Position numbers and translations under genes: made by a program | Part shown: positions 1 to 7,952 of the stretch, in pieces | Layout of the letters: every line of letters begins with the position of its first letter | Numbering within the stretch: the stretch's first letter is position 1 | Assembly (NCBI GenBank): GCA_050331455.1 | Contig: JBHJGV010000071.1 | Location: forward strand, 1-30,032 | DNA: 30,032 nt | Source of the DNA: CAYUYV01 sp050331455 | GTDB taxonomy: Bacteria > Pseudomonadota > Alphaproteobacteria > JAJFIK01 | Reading direction: 5' to 3' | Notes under the pieces: generated by a model | The model's input: only the letters and a program-made list of their open reading frames with translations | Told to the model about the DNA's origin: nothing | The model's database searches: none

Positions 1-34
1 CACGAGCACGACGCCGGCCTGATCGGGCTGTTCC

Positions 35-973
35 GTGAACCGCCCCTTGCCCCGCCCCCTGTTGCGCCTGTCCAAGGCTCTTCTGGCCATGGCGGATGGC
101 ACGCCGCCGGATGAAATCCGCAGCGATCTGAAGGATCTTGGCCTCCAGAGAATCGACCAGAAAACCTATCAAGGGCGCAGCTATTGCCTCGCGTCCTCGA
201 CGCGTGCGGTGCCGTCCGGCCCAACGGGACGACGGGTCGCCATCCTCCACTGCCATATCTTCAAGAATGCCGGATCATCCGTTGACATCCTGCTTCGCGA
301 GACCTTCGGAACCCGCTTCATTCAGCAGGAATTCGCGACCCGCCAGGGGGACAGCAATGCGGATCTCGTCCGCAGTTTCATTCGCTGCCGGACGGATATG
401 GACGCGTTCTCCACCCATACCGGCGACTGGTGGCTCCATTACGGGGACAAGGACCTTCTCGTGCTGCCGATCCTGTTCCTGCGCCATCCCCTGCTGCGCA
501 TCCAGTCGGCCTATCGGTTCGAGCGCACCCAGGATGCCGATACCTATGGTGCGCGCATGGCCAAAACGCTCGGCTTTGCGGACTATGTGCGCAACCGGCT
601 GGAGCGGCCCCGGGACTTCGCATTCCGGAATTTCCAGGCACGGCGGGTGGCAGCCTTCGAGAGCCGGACGATAACGGACCTCGCGTCCCTGGCCCGCACA
701 GGCTTCGAGCGCCTGCCGTTTCTCGGCATTGTCGAGGATTTCGATGCCTCGATCCGGCGCCTCGAAGCGTATCTGCGACCACATTTTCCGGCTTTCACGG
801 CCCGCCCCGTAATCGCCAACCGCACCGATGGCGGAACCCAGTCCCTGGCGGAGCGTCTTGACGCCATCCGATCCGATCTCGGCAAGGATCTGTACCGGGA
901 TCTTCGAAACGCCAACGATCTCGACTTCCACCTTTACGATGCCGCGCGGGCCCGCGACGCGCTCGCCGCATGA
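35..973 (+). CDS. Sulfotransferase family protein (cytosolic PAPS-dependent type)
   Basis: Probably transfers sulfate from PAPS to a carbohydrate. The 312-residue product has a phosphosulfate-binding-loop-like stretch at residues 71-82 (LHCHIFKNAGSS), which resembles the H-x-P/F-K-x-x-G-[ST]-[ST] loop of the sulfotransferase-2 group. It also has a 3'-phosphate-binding-like stretch, LRHPLLRIQSAY, at 149-160, with Arg150 and Ser158 in the expected places. There is no signal peptide or membrane segment, so it should be cytosolic. The start is uncertain. GTG at 35 is the first start codon after the in-frame stop at 20-22, but it has no clear Shine-Dalgarno site. ATG at 89 is an alternative and would leave the fold intact. 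A large glycosyltransferase gene follows after 25 bp and a second sulfotransferase lies beyond it, so a glycan acceptor is likely. The acceptor itself cannot be read from the sequence. Confidence 0.75.
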   Translation: MNRPLPRPLLRLSKALLAMADGTPPDEIRSDLKDLGLQRIDQKTYQGRSYCLASSTRAVPSGPTGRRVAILHCHIFKNAGSSVDILLRETFGTRFIQQEFATRQGDSNADLVRSFIRCRTDMDAFSTHTGDWWLHYGDKDLLVLPILFLRHPLLRIQSAYRFERTQDADTYGARMAKTLGFADYVRNRLERPRDFAFRNFQARRVAAFESRTITDLASLARTGFERLPFLGIVEDFDASIRRLEAYLRPHFPAFTARPVIANRTDGGTQSLAERLDAIRSDLGKDLYRDLRNANDLDFHLYDAARARDALAA

Positions 974-998
974 CCGTTCTGTTCCAAAGGAATTCGGT

Positions 999-3900
999 AT
1001 GAGCGCGTTTTATCTCGTCTATACGGAGGGTTTCGAAACATCCGCGGAGGTCAACTTCAAGGCAGCCGAAGGCAGCGACATCCCGCTCCATATCGCGTTC
1101 CGGCCGGAGGAGCGCAAGCTTGTCGTGAACGCCTTTCTCCATGGACTGTGGAGGCATGAGGCCAATACGAGCCCGGCCGATCTTGCCGGTGTCTACCGCA
1201 TGACCGTCGACGGGGAGCATGTGCGGATCTGGCGGGACGGTCAGATGATCCTGGAATGGAGCGGGCTCGGGACCGGCTTTGCCCAAGCCGTTGTGTCCAC
1301 CACTCAGGATGCCGATCTTGTCCCGATCGACTCGGGCGATCCCGATAGTGTCTGCAAAAAGATCCTGATCGAGCGGGGTTTGGCCGATGCCCTGTGGCTC
1401 AGCCCCTTCGATGCCCAGGACTATGTCAATCTCAATCCGGACCTGGACCTCGATCCGCGCGATCCGGCCGAAGCGCTTCGCCATTTCATCACCCGAGGGA
1501 TCGCCGAAGGCCGGCCTTATTCGAGCACGGACCTCTTTGACCACGCCTTCTATGCGGCCCAGGCCCATGACCGGTCTTTCAGCACCCGGGAGGACGCTTA
1601 TCTCGACTGGCTGTGCCGGGGGCGCAAACGGGGCTTGAGCTGCAGTCACGCCCATTTCCTTCACCGCATGGGCAATCCGCCGTTCCCGAGCACATTCACA
1701 TGGCCGGCCTATGCCGCGGCCCTGGGCGAGGATTCTCAGCCCTTCAAGGACCGGTACGAGGCCTTCGCCCATCTGATGGCGTCGGTGGAGGATGGCGATC
1801 CCGGCCTTGCCGCCCTTGATGCCATCGAGGACCCTGCGGAGGCGGCGGCGCTTCTGGTCTTTTTCGGCCAGCGGCACCAGGAGTGGGGTACGGACTATTC
1901 GGCGGCCATGGCCTATCACATGGCCTTGACCCTCGATCCCGACCGGCCGGCGACCCGTGAAGCCCTGGGCCATTGCCTGTTTCGCCTCGGCGAAAATGCC
2001 GCCGCCCTTGCCGCCTTCCGAGCCGATCTTGAAGAGGCAGAACCCAAATTATCCGTCCTGGTGCATCTGGTCGATCTGGCGCTGCGCATGGGTCACAGGG
2101 GGTTGGCGCTGGAGGCGGCCGGCCGTCTGCTCACGGCCTTTCCGGAAGACGATCAGGCCCGCGCGGCCGGTCGCCGGGCCCGGCTGGCGGCATTTCGCCA
2201 TCGCCGGGACGCGGCCCATCTGCTGTGCCAGTCGGGCGACCGGGCGGGTGCCACGCGCGCCATGATGGCCTATCGCGACCCCCTTCCAATCCTGGATACC
2301 GGCCCCATCGGTGCCGTCGAGGCGCCGCGGCGCCTGCCGCCGGGACAGGGACCGCGCGTCCTCATTCTGGGCGATCCGTTCCTAACACAATGTGTGGCCT
2401 ACCGGATCAATCAGAAACTGGAGCATCTCGCCGCCGCCGGTTATGATGCACGCTTCATCCCCAGCACCGATGTGCAGGCCTTCCTGGATGCAAGCCCCTT
2501 TTACGACATCGCGATTTTCTACCGTGTACCGGCCCAGCCCGATATTGTGGAAGCCATCACGCGGGCACGCCGCCAGGGGATGGTCACCCTGTACGAAATC
2601 GACGATCTGATTTTCGATCCGGACCGTTTCCCGGACGATCTGGCCAGTTACGGGACCGACCTGACCCCGTTCGAACATGCCAATCTGGTGGTGGACACGC
2701 CCCTCGTCCTGAAGGCGATGGAACTGTGCGATTACGGATTGACGACCACCCGGGCGCTCCAGGACATCATGGCGCCCATCGTCATGCGCAAACAGTGCTT
2801 CTTGCACCGCAATGCCTTCGACGCCCGCCATGCCCGATTTGCTGACCTGTTCAATCCGCACAAATATCAAAAGGTGGAGAAGGACACCGTGACGCTGCTC
2901 TATGGCAGCGGAACCAAGGCCCATGCGGAGGATTTCGAAATCCTGGTCGCACCGGCCCTGGTCCGGATCTTCGAAAAACACCCCCAGGCCCGGTTCATGG
3001 GGATCGGCTATCTGCCGAATCCGGATATTCTGAAACCTTGGGCGAAGCGCATCGACCGGCTGCCCCCGGTTTGGGACCTCGACGCCTATTGGAGCCTTGT
3101 GGCGGATACGGACATCAACCTCGCCATGCTGAAGGACAATCTGATCAGCGACTGCAAGAGCGAGATCAAATGGCTGGAGGCCGCCATGCTCGGTGTACCC
3201 TCTATCGTCAGCCCGACCCGAAATTACCGGGAAACCCAGCGCGACGGCAAGACCGCCCTGTTCGCGGCGACGCCGGACGACTGGTTCGACAGGCTCGACC
3301 ACCTCGTCTCGTCCGCCCCGGCGCGGCATCGGCTCGGGACGGCCGCCTATGACCACGCCGTTCAGACCTATGGCATCGATGTCATGGCCCGGAACATTGA
3401 TGAAATCCTGACCGAGGTCAATGAGGATGCCCGGTCACCGGTCCGGGTGGCCGGGCAGGCGGCACGGCCGATCGTGACGATCTGCAATGTCTTTTTCGCA
3501 CCCCAGCTCATCGGCGGCGCCACACGGGTGGTCAAGGACAATGTCGACCACTTCATCGACCGTCACGGCGATGCCTTCGAGGTTCAGGTGTTCTGCGCCA
3601 TGGAAGGCGGGACGGAGCCTTATCAGGTGCGCAGCTACGGCTATCGCGGTGCCCGGGTCACCGCCGTGACCCATCCCCTGGCCGAGAACATGGATCTGGT
3701 GCCGTTCGATCCGCGTATGGGCGAGATATTCGAGGCCTATCTGGACCATGTGCAGCCGGATCTCGTCCATTTTCACTGTATTCAGCGCCTGACGGCCTCC
3801 ATCGTGGAGCGCACACGGGCCCGGACAATCCCCTATCTGATCACCGCCCATGACGCCTGGTGGATCTCGGACTATCAGTTCCTCGTCGACGGGCGCGGCC

Positions 3901-4748
3901 GGGTGGTCGACCCGTCCTGTGGTGCGCCCCACAGCGCCCTGCGCAGCGGCGACACACGCGCCGCATCCGCCCTTGCCCGCACCATGCGGCTACGCACCGA
4001 GTTGACGGGTGCGGAGCATATTCTGGCCGTCTCGGAGTCCTTTGCCGAGACCTATCGGCGCTTCGGCGTCCCCGATGTCACGGCCATCGAGAACGGCGTA
4101 TCGGCAACCCTTGTGCCACACCCCAAAGAGCCCCATGACGGCCCCGTCCGCCTGGGTCTCATCGGCGGCATGCAGCCCCATAAGGGCCTGCCCCTCATCC
4201 GCTCGACACTGCTGACGCACCCGTTCGAGGCTCTGCATCTCACCATCGTCGATCTGAGCCTGCCGCCGGAAACCGTGGGACGGCGTGAGATCTGGGGCAC
4301 CACACCGGTGCAGTTCATCGGCAAGATCCCCCAGACCCGGGTGGCGGAGCTTTATGCCCGGCTCGACGTGTTGCTGGCCCCGTCGATCTGGCCGGAGTCC
4401 TACGGCCTTGTGACCCGGGAAGCCCTGCAATGTGGTCTTTGGGTCATCGCCTCTGACCGGGGGGCCATCGGTGCCGATGTGACGGCCGGCGAGAACGGTT
4501 TCGTCATTGATGTGTCCAACACGCGGGACCTCCTGGCGGCCTTCACCAAGATCGACAGCAATCCTGACCGGTTTCGTCAGCCGCCGCAGCGGCGGGCCAG
4601 CTTGCGCAGCTCAGACGATCAGGGGACGGATCTCGCGGCGCTCTACAAGGACATGCTCAGACCCCGGTCCCGCTTTTCCCGGCGTTGGCCGTCGCGTGCC
4701 ATCGCGGACCGTATTGCGCCGGCTCTTGCCACCAAGAAATCCGCCTGA
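999..4748 (+). CDS. Large double glycosyltransferase with galectin-like N-terminus and TPR-like linker
   Basis: A cytosolic protein of 1249 residues. I chose ATG 999 because AAAGGA lies about 9 bases upstream; an open frame continues upstream to 828 but only overlaps the previous gene. Residues about 1-90 resemble a galectin-like beta-sandwich: SDIPLHIAF, then RKLVVNAFLHGLWRHE, then VDGEHVRIWRDGQ. Residues about 132-220 carry the D-YV-NPDL...HF...G-EGR repeat that is common in large bacterial glycosyltransferases. Residues about 300-400 look like TPR helices. A first GT4-like domain spans about 452-815 (RVLILGDP at its start; KSEIKWLEAAMLGVPSIVS as nucleotide-site region). A second spans about 823-1190 (GGATRVVKDN, LVHFHCIQ, ENGVS, GGMQPHKG and the E-x7-E motif in PESYGLVTREAL). 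It probably makes or extends a surface polysaccharide. The donor and acceptor sugars are unknown, and the galectin assignment is my inference. Confidence 0.85.
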   Translation: MSAFYLVYTEGFETSAEVNFKAAEGSDIPLHIAFRPEERKLVVNAFLHGLWRHEANTSPADLAGVYRMTVDGEHVRIWRDGQMILEWSGLGTGFAQAVVSTTQDADLVPIDSGDPDSVCKKILIERGLADALWLSPFDAQDYVNLNPDLDLDPRDPAEALRHFITRGIAEGRPYSSTDLFDHAFYAAQAHDRSFSTREDAYLDWLCRGRKRGLSCSHAHFLHRMGNPPFPSTFTWPAYAAALGEDSQPFKDRYEAFAHLMASVEDGDPGLAALDAIEDPAEAAALLVFFGQRHQEWGTDYSAAMAYHMALTLDPDRPATREALGHCLFRLGENAAALAAFRADLEEAEPKLSVLVHLVDLALRMGHRGLALEAAGRLLTAFPEDDQARAAGRRARLAAFRHRRDAAHLLCQSGDRAGATRAMMAYRDPLPILDTGPIGAVEAPRRLPPGQGPRVLILGDPFLTQCVAYRINQKLEHLAAAGYDARFIPSTDVQAFLDASPFYDIAIFYRVPAQPDIVEAITRARRQGMVTLYEIDDLIFDPDRFPDDLASYGTDLTPFEHANLVVDTPLVLKAMELCDYGLTTTRALQDIMAPIVMRKQCFLHRNAFDARHARFADLFNPHKYQKVEKDTVTLLYGSGTKAHAEDFEILVAPALVRIFEKHPQARFMGIGYLPNPDILKPWAKRIDRLPPVWDLDAYWSLVADTDINLAMLKDNLISDCKSEIKWLEAAMLGVPSIVSPTRNYRETQRDGKTALFAATPDDWFDRLDHLVSSAPARHRLGTAAYDHAVQTYGIDVMARNIDEILTEVNEDARSPVRVAGQAARPIVTICNVFFAPQLIGGATRVVKDNVDHFIDRHGDAFEVQVFCAMEGGTEPYQVRSYGYRGARVTAVTHPLAENMDLVPFDPRMGEIFEAYLDHVQPDLVHFHCIQRLTASIVERTRARTIPYLITAHDAWWISDYQFLVDGRGRVVDPSCGAPHSALRSGDTRAASALARTMRLRTELTGAEHILAVSESFAETYRRFGVPDVTAIENGVSATLVPHPKEPHDGPVRLGLIGGMQPHKGLPLIRSTLLTHPFEALHLTIVDLSLPPETVGRREIWGTTPVQFIGKIPQTRVAELYARLDVLLAPSIWPESYGLVTREALQCGLWVIASDRGAIGADVTAGENGFVIDVSNTRDLLAAFTKIDSNPDRFRQPPQRRASLRSSDDQGTDLAALYKDMLRPRSRFSRRWPSRAIADRIAPALATKKSA

Positions 4749-4792
4749 CCAGCGGCCCGTCCCTGTCCCGTCTCGTGAAAAGGATCCGCCCC

Positions 4793-5554
4793 ATGAATCC
4801 AGACTTCGTCATCTGCGGGGTGGAACACAGCGGCACAACGCTGATTTCCGACCTGTTCCGCCAGTCCCCCCACTTCGATGCGGGCTTCGAGGTCGGGGTT
4901 CTGCTGTGCCCCTCGCCGCGGACTTTTCCGACGCTTCAGCCATTCGCGGACAATCTGTTGGCCGGCTGGGGGATCAGCGAGGAAGACCGCGCCTATTGCT
5001 GCGACACGGACCGCTATGAGGCGTTCTACGATCGTCTAAAATGCAAGAGCAGCATCCTAAAGAGCCCGGATGTTCGGATCTTCGACAAGACTCCGCGCTA
5101 TTTTGAGCAACTGGGGCCGTGCCTCGACAAGGTACCGGTGCCTTTCGTCGCCAGTTACAAAGATCCGCGCGCCATTGTCGGCTCGGACTTCAAACGCTGC
5201 GGGACGAGCGACTTCTTCGGCTGGTTCGATGAATATTGCGAGGCGAAGCTGGCCTATCTGATGGACATATACCATCAGCATCAGGACCAACAAGACAATG
5301 ACCGGGTCCTGTTCGTGGCCCTGGAGCACCTCGCCTTCGCGCCCCAGGATACGGTCCGAACCCTGTTCGACCATGTGGGCGCCGATTTCGAGACCGACTA
5401 CATGGTCATGAAGAACCTGCGCTACGACAATACCCGGGCCAATATCATCACGCCGGAGATCGTCATGGAATACCGGGACACGCTCGGTCCGGACCATATC
5501 CGCGCCGTGGAGGACGCTTTTTCGGCCCTCAAGGACTGGTTCTACCAAATCTGA
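4793..5554 (+). CDS. Second sulfotransferase family protein
   Basis: Predicted PAPS-dependent sulfotransferase of 253 residues. The start at ATG 4793 follows AAAAGGA with about 9 bases of spacing; the frame is open further upstream but there overlaps the glycosyltransferase. Residues 9-18 (GVEHSGTTLI) form the phosphosulfate-binding loop. FDKTPRYF at 97-104 corresponds to the conserved [ED]-K-[ST]-P segment, and YKDPRAIVGS at 122-131 corresponds to the 3'-phosphate-binding segment. It has no signal peptide. It differs in sequence from the first sulfotransferase at 35-973, so the two probably act on different positions or acceptors. It lies 44 bp after the glycosyltransferase on the same strand and is probably co-transcribed. 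It ends 12 bp before the convergent TPR gene, with no obvious terminator between them. Confidence 0.8.
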   Translation: MNPDFVICGVEHSGTTLISDLFRQSPHFDAGFEVGVLLCPSPRTFPTLQPFADNLLAGWGISEEDRAYCCDTDRYEAFYDRLKCKSSILKSPDVRIFDKTPRYFEQLGPCLDKVPVPFVASYKDPRAIVGSDFKRCGTSDFFGWFDEYCEAKLAYLMDIYHQHQDQQDNDRVLFVALEHLAFAPQDTVRTLFDHVGADFETDYMVMKNLRYDNTRANIITPEIVMEYRDTLGPDHIRAVEDAFSALKDWFYQI

Positions 5555-5566
5555 CGGTGCGTCCGG

Positions 5567-6187
5567 TCACTGCTCCGTGGACCACTGGGACGGCGTCGCC
5601 GGCAGCTTGGTGGCCCGGACGGGGCGCCCAAGCGCGCGATACATGGCCCGCGAGCGCTCCTCCATCATGACCGCGCGCTCCAGATCGCCAAGCTCCTCAT
5701 AGAGAAGTCCCAGATAGTGGGCATAGAACGCAATGCCCTCCCGGTGGCCGATCTCCTCGAACAGAACGATGGCCTGTCGCAGATAGGTCTCGGCGCGGGC
5801 CGCGTCGCCCCGCTGAAGAAACAACAGCCCGAGGACGGCATCGTGAACCGCCGTGCCTTCCCGTCCCGGACGGACGGCAAACAGGTGCTGGGCCTCCTCG
5901 ATGATGCGTGTGGCATCGAGACGGCCCATGGTTTCCCACTCCCGGCGTGGAAAGCTGGCTTCCCGCTCCTTCAGGGCCTCCTCGAAGCGCCGGGTGTTGG
6001 TGAAATGCATATAGAGGGCGAAGAGGAGACCCGCCCCCATCAGGGCAATGATCACCGCCGATGTGACGGGATGGGTGGCCAGGGCGTCGATGACGCTCTG
6101 GATGAGCCAGGGCAGTTTCAAGGACCGCAACACCTCTTCGATGCGGTCCGGCGTTTCGGACAAAAAAGCGATCAGGGTATTGAACAT
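5567..6187 (-). CDS. Membrane-anchored tetratricopeptide-repeat protein
   Basis: A 206-residue protein of unknown specific function. One hydrophobic segment at about residues 43-62 (SAVIIALMGAGLLFALYMHF) should anchor it in the inner membrane. A charged helix with coiled-coil character follows (about 65-90). Two or three TPR-like helical hairpins span about 107-185, including AVLGLLFLQRGDAARAETYLRQA and AHYLGLLYEELGDLERAV-type stretches. TPR units usually mediate protein-protein contacts. The gene starts 12 bp after the PaaG-like gene on the same strand, with AGGG just before the ATG, so it is probably translated from the same message. It could also be called a hypothetical protein with TPR repeats; nothing links it mechanistically to acyl-CoA metabolism beyond position. 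Confidence 0.75.
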   Translation of the reverse strand: MFNTLIAFLSETPDRIEEVLRSLKLPWLIQSVIDALATHPVTSAVIIALMGAGLLFALYMHFTNTRRFEEALKEREASFPRREWETMGRLDATRIIEEAQHLFAVRPGREGTAVHDAVLGLLFLQRGDAARAETYLRQAIVLFEEIGHREGIAFYAHYLGLLYEELGDLERAVMMEERSRAMYRALGRPVRATKLPATPSQWSTEQ

Positions 6188-6199
6188 ACGCCCTGCGCC

Positions 6200-6994
6200 C
6201 TATTCGCCGGTAAAATTGGCTGGCCGCTTCTCCACAAAGGCATGCACGCCCTCGATGGAATCCTTTGTCAGCCCCGCTTCGCGCTGGAGCATGCGCTCCA
6301 CATGGAGCTGCTGTTCGTAGGTGTTTTCCGGGCTCTCCCAATAGGCCTTGCGGATCAGCGAGAGGGCCACCGTCGGGCCGGCAGCCAACTCCTTGGCCAG
6401 GGTCATGGCCTCGCCCATCAACTCGGCGTCGTCATGGACCCGGCTGATGAGACCCCATTCAAGGGCTTTTTCCGCCGGCAGGCGCTCGGCCAGCATGGAC
6501 AGCTCCATGGCGCGGCGCATGCCCACAAGGCGGGGCAGCAGAAAGGTGGAGCCGCCATCGGGCACAAGGCCGATGCGCTTGAAGGCCTGGAGAAAATAAG
6601 CGCTGCGTGCAACGAGGACCAGGTCGCCCATCAGGGCGAAGCTCATGCCCACGCCGGCGGCGACGCCGTTGACGGCCGTGATGAACGGCATTTTCAGATT
6701 GCGGAGCTTTAACAGGAAGGGATGGTAGCGTTCCTCCAAAACCTTGCCGGCATCCCGTTCCCCGTCGGAGCGGTCCACGGCATCGTCGGTCAGATTGGCG
6801 CCGGCGCAAAAGGCACGCCCCTCGCCGGTCATCAGCAGACAGCGCGCCCCGTGGGTCCGGTCGGAGGCCATGTCGATGGCCTCGGTCAGCTCTGCGAGCA
6901 TCTTGAGGGACACGGCATTGAGCGCCTCCGGGTGGGACAGGGTCAGGACGGCCACATCGTCCTGGAACTCGAGCTTGATGCGTTCAAAAGCCAT
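6200..6994 (-). CDS. PaaG-like enoyl-CoA hydratase/isomerase family protein (copy 1)
   Basis: A crotonase-fold protein of 264 residues whose ATG follows GGAGG with 7-base spacing. The oxyanion-hole segments are present (CAGAN at 63-67; NGVAAGVG at 109-116). Asp146 in GLVPDGGSTF matches the catalytic Asp of PaaG-type 1,2-isomerases. Both glutamates used by true enoyl-CoA hydratases are replaced, by Ser118 and Phe138 in my alignment. This argues for double-bond isomerisation of an acyl-CoA rather than hydration. It sits 48 bp downstream of a second PaaG-like gene on the same strand. There are no other phenylacetate genes (paaABCDE, paaZ) in the window, so the true substrate may be another unsaturated acyl-CoA. 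Family assignment is firm; substrate is unknown. Confidence 0.88.
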   Translation of the reverse strand: MAFERIKLEFQDDVAVLTLSHPEALNAVSLKMLAELTEAIDMASDRTHGARCLLMTGEGRAFCAGANLTDDAVDRSDGERDAGKVLEERYHPFLLKLRNLKMPFITAVNGVAAGVGMSFALMGDLVLVARSAYFLQAFKRIGLVPDGGSTFLLPRLVGMRRAMELSMLAERLPAEKALEWGLISRVHDDAELMGEAMTLAKELAAGPTVALSLIRKAYWESPENTYEQQLHVERMLQREAGLTKDSIEGVHAFVEKRPANFTGE

Positions 6995-7042
6995 GGGGTT
7001 TCCTCCGTGTCACAGTTAAAGTCGGTCAGGGCTCGTCGGATG

Positions 7043-7843
7043 TCAGGTACCGGTGAAGGTGGGACGGCGTTTTTGCAGGAAGGCGCTGACCCCTTCCAGG
7101 AAATCCTTGCTGTCCCCCAGGCCGCCCTGGATCTGCTTTTCCAGATCGAGCTGGTCCGCAAGGGTGTTGTGCCAGCTCTGGTCGAGGGCTCGTTTGGTCT
7201 GGGCGATGGCCAGGGGGCCGGCCGCGGACAGCCGGGCGGCGATGGCGTGGGCCTCGTCCATCAGCGCCTCGTCATCCACGCATTTCCAAATCAGGCCCCA
7301 GCGCTCGGCATCCTCCGCCGGCAGACGATCGCCCAGCAGGGCAAGGGCCCGCGAGCGCGCATGACCGATGAGGCGCGGCAGGAAATAGGTACAGCCCACA
7401 TCGGGGATGAGGCCGAGGGCCGGCACGAACACCTGGACGAAATAGGCCGAACGCGCGGCGACCACGATGTCCGCGGCGAGAGCCACACCGACACCGCCGC
7501 CGGCGGTGACGCCATTGACGGCTGCAATGACCGGCTTGGGGCAGCCGAACAGCTCCCGGGCCATGGGGTTGAAGCCGATCTCCATGGAATGGGCCACGCC
7601 CTCACCCACGCTCATGCCCGCCGGCGCGCCCCCACCGGCGGCGAGATCAGCGCCGGCGCTGAAAGCCCGTCCCTCGCCTGTGAGGATCAGAACCTTGACG
7701 GCGCGGTCCTCGATCGCTGCGGCGACCGCCGCGCGCGTGTCCGCGATCATGGCCGGGTCGAAGGCATTCATCGCCTTGGGGCGGTTGAAGGTTAGCGTCG
7801 CCACCCCCTCCGCCACACCGTACCGGATGGTCTCATATTGCAT
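7043..7843 (-). CDS. PaaG-like enoyl-CoA hydratase/isomerase family protein (copy 2)
   Basis: A 266-residue crotonase-fold protein. Two ATGs lie six bases apart. I prefer the one at 7843 because GGGAGG then sits 6-7 bases upstream, whereas it abuts the ATG at 7849. Oxyanion-hole segments are FSAGADL (61-67) and NGVTAGGG (110-117). Asp148 in GLIPDVGCTYFLPR matches the PaaG isomerase Asp. The hydratase glutamate positions hold Gly119 and Phe139. The C-terminus (EGVSAFLQKRRPTFTG) is close to that of E. coli PaaG as I remember it, closer than copy 1. The tandem pair reads as an old duplication with divergence. It probably acts on unsaturated acyl-CoA esters in aromatic or fatty-acid breakdown; the acyl-CoA synthetase at 13524 could supply such esters, but that link is only inference. 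Confidence 0.88.
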   Translation of the reverse strand: MQYETIRYGVAEGVATLTFNRPKAMNAFDPAMIADTRAAVAAAIEDRAVKVLILTGEGRAFSAGADLAAGGGAPAGMSVGEGVAHSMEIGFNPMARELFGCPKPVIAAVNGVTAGGGVGVALAADIVVAARSAYFVQVFVPALGLIPDVGCTYFLPRLIGHARSRALALLGDRLPAEDAERWGLIWKCVDDEALMDEAHAIAARLSAAGPLAIAQTKRALDQSWHNTLADQLDLEKQIQGGLGDSKDFLEGVSAFLQKRRPTFTGT

Positions 7844-7952
7844 GGGCATCCTCCCAACTCCTTTGGGCCATCATAGGCCGGGGACCAGGGAGAACTGAAG
7901 GGCTGCCGGAGCAAGAAGCGGCACGGCGGGAAAGACGGCCCGCGGCGGGGGA

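Noticed and set aside
1..114. Possible 3' end of an upstream gene
   Set aside because: Frames 1, 2 and 3 end at 112-114, 20-22 and 36-38. Frame 1 has coding-like third bases only for the first dozen codons, and frame 3 would overlap the GTG at 35 as GTGA. None can be chosen from so few bases.
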